Assembly (NCBI GenBank): GCA_017631375.1
Contig: JAGBTK010000054.1
Span: forward strand, 1-64,000
DNA: 64,000 bases
From: Tidjanibacter sp.
GTDB taxonomy: Bacteria > Bacteroidota > Bacteroidia > Bacteroidales > Rikenellaceae
Direction of reading: 5' to 3'
The stretch's first letter is position 1, and every line of letters begins with the position of its first letter. A program made the translations under genes and the position numbers. The notes under the pieces were generated by a model, which had not been told where the DNA came from, searched no databases, and was given only the letters and a program-made list of their open reading frames with translations. Shown piece by piece: positions 56,612 through 64,000 of the stretch.

Positions 56612-57925
56612 ATGGCTCAGTTTGAAGTACACGGAGGTCGCCCACTCAGTGGCGAGATAGAGCCCCAAGGGGCTAAGAATGAGGCGTTGCAGGTGATCTG
56701 CGCCACGCTGCTCACAGAGGAGGAGGTGACACTGAATAATGTGCCCGAGATTGCCGATGTGTTGCACCTTATCGGTCTGCTCGAGAAGTTGGGCGTTGAG
56801 GTAAATCGCAAGAGCGAGGGGTGTTACACCTTCTGCGCCAAGGATATCGACCTCGACTATCTCCGTAGCGATGACTATCGCCGCCGTGGTGCGCGTCTGC
56901 GTGGCTCGGTAATGATACTCGGCCCGCTGTTGGCGCGCTTTGGCGTAGCCTATATCCCCAAACCTGGTGGCGATAAAATTGGTCGCCGTCGCTTGGATAC
57001 ACACTTCATTGGCTTTCAGAAACTTGGCGCAAAACTTAACTTCAATGCCGATGCCACCTTCTTCTCGGTGGAGGCAGAGGAGTTGCGCGGAACATATATG
57101 TTGCTCGACGAGGCTTCGGTAACAGGCACCGCTAATATCATTATGGCGGCTGTTCTGGCTAAGGGTCGCACCACAATCTACAATGCTGCGTGTGAGCCCT
57201 ACATCCAGCAGCTCTGCCGTATGCTCTGCCGTATGGGTGCAAAGATTGATGGTATCGCCTCAAATTTGTTGGTGATCGATGGTGTGGAGAGCCTCGGTGG
57301 CACCTCACACACTATGTTGCCCGATATGATTGAGGTGGGTAGCTTTATCGGTCTGGCCGCTATGACCCAATCGGAGATTACCATTAAAAATGTATCATAC
57401 GACAACCTAGGCATCATCCCCACGCAGTTTGCGCGAATGGGTATCCGCTTTGAGCAGAGGGGCGACGATATCTTCATCCCCAAGTGCGAACACTATGAGA
57501 TTGAGAGCTTTATGGATGGCTCTATTATGACCATAGCCGATGCACCGTGGCCGGGTCTTACCCCCGACCTCCTCTCTATCTTCCTCGTGGTGGCATCGCA
57601 GGCCAAAGGCTCGGTGCTGATCCACCAGAAGATGTTCGAGAGTCGCCTATTCTTCGTCGATAAACTTATTGATATGGGCGCGCAGATTATCCTTTGCGAC
57701 CCCCACCGCGCTACGGTGATTGGTCACGACCACTCGCGTCGCCTGCGCCCGACCCGTATGTCCTCGCCCGATATCCGCGCAGGTGTGGCACTGCTGATTG
57801 CCGCCCTCAATGCCGACGGTGTGAGCGTCATCCAGAATGTGGAGCAGATAGACCGAGGCTACGCTAATATCGACCTGCGCCTGAATAAGCTGGGTGCAAA
57901 AATTATCCGTACTGACGATTTTTAG
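56612..57925 (+). CDS. murA: UDP-N-acetylglucosamine 1-carboxyvinyltransferase
   Basis: 437 residues. Inside-out alpha/beta barrel of the EPSP-synthase family; the N-terminal GAKNEAL motif is present. It adds enolpyruvate from PEP to UDP-GlcNAc, the first committed step of peptidoglycan synthesis in the cytosol. The active-site loop reads PKPGGDKIGRRRLD: Asp121 stands where most MurA have the Cys alkylated by fosfomycin (E. coli Cys115). This is known to keep activity and confer resistance. A strong terminator follows. Confidence 0.95.
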   Translation: MAQFEVHGGRPLSGEIEPQGAKNEALQVICATLLTEEEVTLNNVPEIADVLHLIGLLEKLGVEVNRKSEGCYTFCAKDIDLDYLRSDDYRRRGARLRGSVMILGPLLARFGVAYIPKPGGDKIGRRRLDTHFIGFQKLGAKLNFNADATFFSVEAEELRGTYMLLDEASVTGTANIIMAAVLAKGRTTIYNAACEPYIQQLCRMLCRMGAKIDGIASNLLVIDGVESLGGTSHTMLPDMIEVGSFIGLAAMTQSEITIKNVSYDNLGIIPTQFARMGIRFEQRGDDIFIPKCEHYEIESFMDGSIMTIADAPWPGLTPDLLSIFLVVASQAKGSVLIHQKMFESRLFFVDKLIDMGAQIILCDPHRATVIGHDHSRRLRPTRMSSPDIRAGVALLIAALNADGVSVIQNVEQIDRGYANIDLRLNKLGAKIIRTDDF

Positions 57926-57941
57926 AGTTTTTAGATATGGT

Positions 57942-57975
57942 AAAAAAAGCCGAGAGATATCCTCTCGGCTTTTTT
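57942..57975. terminator. Bidirectional terminator after murA
   Basis: AAAAAAGCCGAGAG and CTCTCGGCTTTTTT form a 14-bp stem around a 5-nt loop, 17 nt past the murA stop and before the convergent esterase gene. Confidence 0.9.
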
Positions 57976-58074
57976 GTGTTATATGATATTGTCTTCGCAA
58001 GAAAGCAGGGACCTAAGTTTAAGCAAAGTGATAAGGATAATAATCCTCAAATAACAAGATTTTGTATAAAACAT

Positions 58075-58161
58075 AGACCGACCGGGTTTCACAACGCGGT
58101 CGGTCACACACCTAAAACAAAAATCAAACTAACCGAATAACCGTATCTGCACAGGATGCAG
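58075..58161 (-). terminator. Hairpins downstream of the last esterase gene
   Basis: GACCGACCG/CGGTCGGTC (58075-58104) and CTGCA-cagga-TGCAG (58147-58161, itself inside ACCGAAT...ATTCGGT) lie beyond the stop at 58201 when read on the minus strand. The rest of 57976-58200 contains no gene. Confidence 0.5.
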
Positions 58162-58200
58162 ATTGATTCGGTCTTTCACTATATAGATTTGCTATATGGT

Positions 58201-59292
58201 CTATTTAAAGAGTCTGGGTGCGAAGTTGTAGAGGTCGTGGCGCCATACATACCAGGTGTGGCCACCGTCCATCTCGCTATACTCATACTTAACACCACAC
58301 TTATCAAACACCTTCAACATAGCCTTGCCGTTCTCGTAAGCAATATCGGCGGGACCACCCTGAGTGAAGATAAGGAGTTTTGCAGTCTTGTTGAGGGTAT
58401 CAACAATCTCATTGAGGCGTTTCTCGCCATCCTCGTACATCTTCTTGTCGTTGGTAAACCAACCCGAGCTCATTACATTGATATAGCCGAAGAGGTCGGG
58501 ATGAGCCATAAAGGACTCCATAGTCTCCAGACCACCCATCGAGAGGCCTGCGAGTGCGCGGTTTGCCGAGTCGGTCTTCACGCGGTAGTTCTTCTCGATG
58601 TAGGGGATGATGTCGTTTGCAAGCTCGTCAACAAACTTGTCGGTTGCGATGCTGCCATCGGGCATAACAACTACCATAGGCACCATCTTACCCTCAGCCA
58701 GGAGGTTGTCGAGGATGTCGCCGGCTTTACCTACACCGGGCCACGATGCGTCGTTATCGCCACCACCGTGGATCAGGTAGAATACGGGGAGAGCGTCGGT
58801 CGAAGCGTTGTAGCCTGCGGGAGTCCATACGTGCATACGACGAGTGGTACCCATAGTCGAAGATTTATAGTAAACCTGTGCCACTGCACCGTGGGGTACA
58901 TCCTTCTGCTGCCAGAACATCTCCTGGCCCTCGGGAACAATCTCAGTCACGGGCTTAATCTCGTTCAAACGGGGATATTTGGGATCGAAAACAGTGATGC
59001 CGTCAACGGTGAAGTTGTAGCGATATGCGCCTGCTGCTACATTGGGTACGGTTGCGCTCCACACACCATTCTCTGCCTTCTCAAACTTGGTGCCATAGGC
59101 TGCGATGTCGCCCGAAAGACCTACATTCTGAGCATTGGGAGCATAGATGCGGAAGGTTGCGCTGCCATCAGCGTTAGCCTCTACGGATACAAGATTTGCA
59201 TTGGGATTGGGTGTTCTGCCACCACCGGGGAACTGGGCACTAAGAGTTGCACAAGTAAGCAGGAGTACTGCTAACGAAAATATTTTTTTCAT
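58201..59292 (-). CDS. Secreted Fes/feruloyl-type esterase with N-terminal beta-sandwich domain (paralog 1)
   Basis: 363 residues. Signal peptide ends LSAQ (20). An early-set/CBM48-like beta-sandwich (about 35-105) is followed by an esterase domain (about 130-363). Nucleophile Ser251 is in GLSMGG and the catalytic His345 in GGHTW; HGGGDN forms the oxyanion loop. It probably cleaves acyl or feruloyl esters of plant polysaccharides; the exact substrate is unknown. It is separated by 249 nt from the next paralog and has its own promoter-like box, so it may be a separate unit. Confidence 0.85.
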   Translation of the reverse strand: MKKIFSLAVLLLTCATLSAQFPGGGRTPNPNANLVSVEANADGSATFRIYAPNAQNVGLSGDIAAYGTKFEKAENGVWSATVPNVAAGAYRYNFTVDGITVFDPKYPRLNEIKPVTEIVPEGQEMFWQQKDVPHGAVAQVYYKSSTMGTTRRMHVWTPAGYNASTDALPVFYLIHGGGDNDASWPGVGKAGDILDNLLAEGKMVPMVVVMPDGSIATDKFVDELANDIIPYIEKNYRVKTDSANRALAGLSMGGLETMESFMAHPDLFGYINVMSSGWFTNDKKMYEDGEKRLNEIVDTLNKTAKLLIFTQGGPADIAYENGKAMLKVFDKCGVKYEYSEMDGGHTWYVWRHDLYNFAPRLFK

Positions 59293-59360
59293 TTGAATAT
59301 GTTTGGTTAGTTAAAAGTCTGTTTTGTGTGCGGGGAAGAAATAGACCTTCTTCCTCCATA

Positions 59361-59368
59361 CAAAGGTA
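59361..59368 (-). promoter_or_regulatory. Putative -7 box for esterase paralog 1
   Basis: Minus-strand TACCTTTG lies 68 nt upstream of the start at 59292. Confidence 0.45.
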
Positions 59369-59399
59369 AGTACTTACAGAGGAAAACTATTGCACATTT

Positions 59400-59434
59400 G
59401 TTCCGAAAACTACTACAAGTGTTCAAAAAGAGAG
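59400..59434. promoter_or_regulatory. GTTCnnAAA direct repeats upstream of esterase paralog 1
   Basis: GTTCCGAAAA at 59400 and GTTCAAAAAG at 59421 (period 21) resemble the period-22 array at 63733-63766 before the other esterase unit. A two-turn spacing fits an AraC-type activator. Confidence 0.4.
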
Positions 59435-59541
59435 AGCGTCTGCCCGAATTTACCACATTGTAGAGGTTTTTCGTTGCAAACGCTCTTTTATATAGGCTCG
59501 GCAGTGCAATTTCAGAGCTGCCAACCTATCTCAACCGAGTG

Positions 59542-60714
59542 CTATTTGAAAATGCGCTGAGCAAAGTCGGTGAGGTAGATTCGCCAGTTACGCCAGATGT
59601 GGCCACCGCCGCTCTCCCACAACTCGTGTTCGAAGCCCATCTCGTTGAGCTGGTTGTGGTAATTGATTGCGCCCTGATATACGAAATCGGTATTACCGCA
59701 AGCGATAACATAGAGTGCATAGCCATTCTTCTGCATAGCCTGCAACTGAGGACGAGTCTCGTCGGTTACCTGACCCGATGCCGAGAAGATACCTACATAG
59801 TCGAAGGTGTTGGGATAGTCCTTCGAGATGGTGAAAGTGTGGCCACCACCCATCGACAGACCTGCTACGGCGCGTGCCGACTTCTTGTTGATGGTGCGGT
59901 AGTTAGCCTCGATGAACTTCTGAACATCCTTGAACGACTCGGGGAAGGTTGCTACACCACCGCGAGTGCCACCACCCATAGCGGGGGTATAAGCGAAGTT
60001 CTCATCCGAGTAGCCGGCAGCAGCCTCCTGTGCGGGGTTGCCGTTGGTAACAACAACGATCATAGGCTTAGCCTTGCCCTGAGCGATGAGGTTGTCGAGG
60101 ATCTGAGCGTTACGACCGAGATCCATCCAGCTCTCCTCGTCGCCACCGCTACCGTGGAAGAGGTAGAATACGGGATACTTAGCCTTGCTGGTCTCATAGC
60201 CTGCGGGGGTATAAACGGTCATACGACGGGTCATACCGAGGGTAGGACTCTCATACCAGCGTTTAGCAACGGTACCGTGAGGAACCTCCTGCACCGAGTA
60301 GATATCGCCCTTATCGCCGGGGATGATGAATACATTGGTCACGGAGTTTACATCGCGAATCATATAGACATTGCTGGGATCCTTGATGGTCATACCGTCA
60401 ACCACGAAATAGTAGCTGTAAAGCTCCGATGCCAGAGGCTTGGTGGTGTACTCCCATACGCCATTCACCTCGCGCATATCAACGGGCTGCGATACCTCCA
60501 TAGCTCTGCCGCCAACCTCACCCATAACGGGCTCGATAAAGTCGCCACCTACCTGTACCTTAACGGCCTTGGGGGCTACAAGACGGAAAGTAACCGAGTT
60601 GTCGGGGTGAATCTCAGGAGATTTTGCACTCTGGCCTCCCCAGAGCGACTGCTGCGCGCTCAACGAGGCAACAGCGAGGAGCATTGCGCTCACAAGTGTC
60701 AAAACTTTTTTCAT
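59542..60714 (-). CDS. Secreted Fes/feruloyl-type esterase (paralog 2)
   Basis: 390 residues. Signal peptide (MKKVLTLVSAMLLAVASLSAQ), N-terminal early-set domain (about 30-110), esterase domain from about 145. Nucleophile Ser287 in GLSMGG, His372 in GGHIW. It shares architecture and the C-terminal RIYL-F-A-R-FK pattern with its neighbours, so the three arose by tandem duplication. Transcribed after paralog 3 (45-nt gap). Confidence 0.85.
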   Translation of the reverse strand: MKKVLTLVSAMLLAVASLSAQQSLWGGQSAKSPEIHPDNSVTFRLVAPKAVKVQVGGDFIEPVMGEVGGRAMEVSQPVDMREVNGVWEYTTKPLASELYSYYFVVDGMTIKDPSNVYMIRDVNSVTNVFIIPGDKGDIYSVQEVPHGTVAKRWYESPTLGMTRRMTVYTPAGYETSKAKYPVFYLFHGSGGDEESWMDLGRNAQILDNLIAQGKAKPMIVVVTNGNPAQEAAAGYSDENFAYTPAMGGGTRGGVATFPESFKDVQKFIEANYRTINKKSARAVAGLSMGGGHTFTISKDYPNTFDYVGIFSASGQVTDETRPQLQAMQKNGYALYVIACGNTDFVYQGAINYHNQLNEMGFEHELWESGGGHIWRNWRIYLTDFAQRIFK

Positions 60715-60759
60715 AGTAGTTACTCTTTTGTGTTAGTATTTGCTTGTTAAGTGGTGTCG

Positions 60760-61965
<1,206 letters not shown>

Positions 61966-61986
61966 TTAGGTAATGTATATAAAAAA

Positions 61987-63690
61987 CTAATTTCCAAGAG
62001 CATTGTCAGCACGACCGAGCAACTCTATCAGTCCCTTGTCGTGATTATATACCAACTCGCAATCTCCATCGTAGCCTCTACCGAGCAACATTGTCGCTCC
62101 ACCCTCCGGAGTCCAGGCAGGCCATTGAGGCATAGCGGGTGACTGAGGGCTGCCGGTGTGGCAGAAGGCCGCCCACGCAGAACTCATCTTCTCCGAGAGA
62201 GCCAATGCATTCTGAGTACCACCTGTCATTGAGGCTGCCCGAGCCGTATTGCCCATCACGAAAGGTATCTCCAGCATATGGTGCGAGCGGAAAATACCAT
62301 CCTCCACCGGCGACTCGAAACCGAAGAGGTACATATATATAGGTGCAGTGCCGCCCATCTCATAACGACGCTCGGCAAGGTTGAGTGCCATACGGCGGAA
62401 GTTGATATCGAGGTCATAAAGTTCGCTCGGAAAGTAGGAGGTGCGGGGATAGCTGAGGCGATACAGCTCCTCGGCCTTCGAGTAGAACGAGCCAAGTCGT
62501 GTGATTGCCATCGAATCGCGACCACGCTCGTCAAGCGACGAGAACTCGCTCTTGTAGAGGCTGGGAGTCGCCTCGTGCTTGTTCGTGCCAATCAGAATGG
62601 GGATATTCAATCCGCGACGGGGAGCCGCCACATAGGGCTGCTCGGTAATAGCCACACCATCGAGCGAGGGTGCCCAACCGAAGTAGTCTATAAGGTTGTC
62701 ATCCTCCACAAAGGCGTTGCTGGTACCATCCTCAAATGCCAACTCGCGGACTCTCTCAAGTGCCTTGGCTGCCGCCTCGCGGAGTGTTGCGTGGCTAATG
62801 GTGTCGAGAGTGGAGATATTCTCGCCTGTGATACCCAACTCTTCGAGTGTAATGGATGCCAAGCGACGCGAGTACTTGCTATCCATCACCTTAAAGAGCG
62901 AGCCGCTCTCTATGATGACCTTATGGATCAACCCCTCAGTCTGCGGCATCGACATCAGTGTCAGCACCTTACCACCGCCCGTGCCCTGTCCCATAAGGAT
63001 AATGTTATCGGGATTACCGCCAAAATTGGCGATATTGGCCTTAATCCAGCGCAACGCAGCAACCAGATCGAGTATGCCGGCATTTGCCGAGTGCTGATAC
63101 TTCTGACCGATGAATGAGAGGTCGAGGAAGCCAAATGAGTTCAAACGGTGATTGGGAGTCACCACCACAAGATTGTGGCTGTTGGCCATATATTCGCCAT
63201 CGTAGCACGACAACTCGTGGCTGTGACCGATGGTGTAGCCCGTAAAGAGATATACAAGCACGGGCTTTTTGGTATCCGGACGCATATCGCGAGTCCAGAT
63301 ATTCAGATTCAGGCAATCCTCATCTTTCGTACCCTCATCTACCTGATACCAATTCACCTCGCTATCTGTTCTCTCGTAGATCACCTGCGGAGGTACTGCG
63401 CCATAGGTTGTACAGTCGAGCGCGGCGTGACGCTTGGGGGCAGGCTCGGGAGCCATAAAGCGTTCGGCCTTGGCATAGGGCACTCCCTTGAACACATAGA
63501 CACCCGAAGGAGTCACCTCGCCAATAATCTCACCCTCGCCGGTAGGGGCATAAACCTTCTCGCCCACAGCCTGCTGAACAGTGCCTCGACGAGCCGAATT
63601 ACACGATGTAAAAAGCACAATGCACAACAGCATTGGCAGTACCACTCTAAGAGAGGGAAGGTAGTAGTATAGGGTCTTAGTTTTCATCAT
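61987..63690 (-). CDS. Type-B carboxylesterase-like lipoprotein with degenerate active site
   Basis: 567 residues. Lipoprotein signal LFTSC (Cys30). Full-length carboxylesterase type B fold (VFKGVPYA, EDCLNLNIW, NIANFGGNPDNI). The nucleophile elbow, normally GESAGG or GQSGGG, reads GQGTGG with Gly236 in the Ser position. The oxyanion motif HGGG is replaced by FTGY (149-152). Glu373 and His471 remain. It is either inactive, perhaps a binding protein, or uses a different mechanism. First gene of the esterase operon. Confidence 0.85.
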   Translation of the reverse strand: MMKTKTLYYYLPSLRVVLPMLLCIVLFTSCNSARRGTVQQAVGEKVYAPTGEGEIIGEVTPSGVYVFKGVPYAKAERFMAPEPAPKRHAALDCTTYGAVPPQVIYERTDSEVNWYQVDEGTKDEDCLNLNIWTRDMRPDTKKPVLVYLFTGYTIGHSHELSCYDGEYMANSHNLVVVTPNHRLNSFGFLDLSFIGQKYQHSANAGILDLVAALRWIKANIANFGGNPDNIILMGQGTGGGKVLTLMSMPQTEGLIHKVIIESGSLFKVMDSKYSRRLASITLEELGITGENISTLDTISHATLREAAAKALERVRELAFEDGTSNAFVEDDNLIDYFGWAPSLDGVAITEQPYVAAPRRGLNIPILIGTNKHEATPSLYKSEFSSLDERGRDSMAITRLGSFYSKAEELYRLSYPRTSYFPSELYDLDINFRRMALNLAERRYEMGGTAPIYMYLFGFESPVEDGIFRSHHMLEIPFVMGNTARAASMTGGTQNALALSEKMSSAWAAFCHTGSPQSPAMPQWPAWTPEGGATMLLGRGYDGDCELVYNHDKGLIELLGRADNALGN

Positions 63691-63732
63691 TACAAATTTG
63701 GGATTTTTTTCTTAATAATACTACAAGGATTT

Positions 63733-63766
63733 GTTCAAAAGAGAATCTATAATGGTTCAAAAGAGA
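63733..63766. promoter_or_regulatory. GTTCAAAAGAGA direct repeats
   Basis: Identical 12-mers at 63733-63744 and 63755-63766 (period 22), with a weaker third unit (ATGTTGAACAAATG) following at the same spacing. They lie between the divergent esterase operon and the lipoprotein gene at 63893 and may serve either. Confidence 0.5.
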
Positions 63767-63892
63767 TATTAGAAATGTTGAACAAATGCAACAAATGTTT
63801 CAAAACGCTCCTTTTTGACCGATTTCGCCGATATTTCTTGTTATCCTCAACCAAATTTACTACTTTTACTCAGATATCAAGATACAAAACCA

Positions 63893-64000
63893 ATGAAACA
63901 GACGATTCAGTTTTTCGCAAAGAGCGTTTTGATTGCCCCACTATTAACCCTCTTATTAGCGTTGGGAGCATGCAATGGAGTTCAGGGAGATTTTGATGAT
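63893..64000 (+). CDS. Lipoprotein of unknown function (3' partial)
   Basis: Only 36 residues are inside the window. MKQTIQFFAK starts a lipoprotein signal with a hydrophobic core and the lipobox LGAC (Cys27), then NGVQGDFDD. It is divergent from the esterase operon. Too little is seen to assign a family; a polysaccharide-related outer-membrane lipoprotein would suit the context. Confidence 0.7.
   Translation, partial: MKQTIQFFAKSVLIAPLLTLLLALGACNGVQGDFDD

Overview
The window is chromosomal DNA from a member of the Bacteroidota, most likely order Bacteroidales and perhaps an Alistipes-like (Rikenellaceae) gut organism. The order is fairly safe and the genus is a guess. The evidence is as follows. 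Promoters have the TAnnTTTG -7 box and coding starts have A-rich leaders rather than Shine-Dalgarno sequences. There is a MoxR/Bat operon, the ribosomal block is fused str-S10-spc-alpha without tuf, and there are many Ser/Thr-rich lipoproteins and secreted esterases. No phage, transposase, CRISPR array or rRNA was found. The only RNA gene is one tRNA-Gln.

Layout. 1-8206: an esterase cut by the left edge, a ketopantoate reductase, tRNA-Gln, an alkaline phosphatase lipoprotein downstream of a receiver/PEP-synthase-like fusion, and a MalY/PatB-type lyase. 8300-9643: an RluB-type pseudouridine synthase with a repetitive Tyr-Gly-Glu-Arg N-terminus. 10267-15953: a three-gene RND efflux operon flanked on both sides by palindrome-rich DNA. 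16600-19085: a Spy/CpxP-like secreted protein, a BlaR1-type M56 peptidase and a BlaI-type repressor. 19749-38120, all on the minus strand: 33 genes from rpsL to rplQ including fusA, secY, map, infA and rpoA. 38503-46949, plus strand: leuS-dnaX, tyrS, asnA and an M28 peptidase fused to a probable outer-membrane barrel. 47142-50228, minus strand: uvrD/pcrA and nth. 50459-57925, plus strand: moxR, DUF58, a BatD/DUF4381-like protein, batC, batA, batB and murA. 58201-63690, minus strand: a degenerate type-B carboxylesterase followed by three paralogous secreted Fes-type esterases. 63893 to the right edge: the start of a lipoprotein gene.

How the parts work together. The minus-strand block makes ribosomes, elongation factor G, the Sec channel, methionine aminopeptidase and the RNA polymerase alpha subunit. 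leuS, tyrS and asnA supply charged tRNAs and asparagine; dnaX, uvrD and nth serve DNA replication and repair. The Bat genes encode a membrane-anchored von Willebrand A/TPR complex coupled to a MoxR ATPase. The esterases at both ends fit use of acylated or feruloylated plant polysaccharide.

The most interesting signals are: (i) an A10 run in dnaX followed at once by a -1-frame TGA, which would give a 366-residue gamma-like product; (ii) two families of palindromic elements at 16-20 kb whose arms differ between copies by compensatory changes; (iii) a tandem 33-34 nt hairpin repeat that recurs at two loci and may be kin to the first family; (iv) MurA with Asp in place of the fosfomycin-target Cys; (v) a carboxylesterase that has lost its nucleophile and oxyanion-hole motif inside an esterase operon; (vi) unexpected structured inserts inside the ribosomal-protein block.
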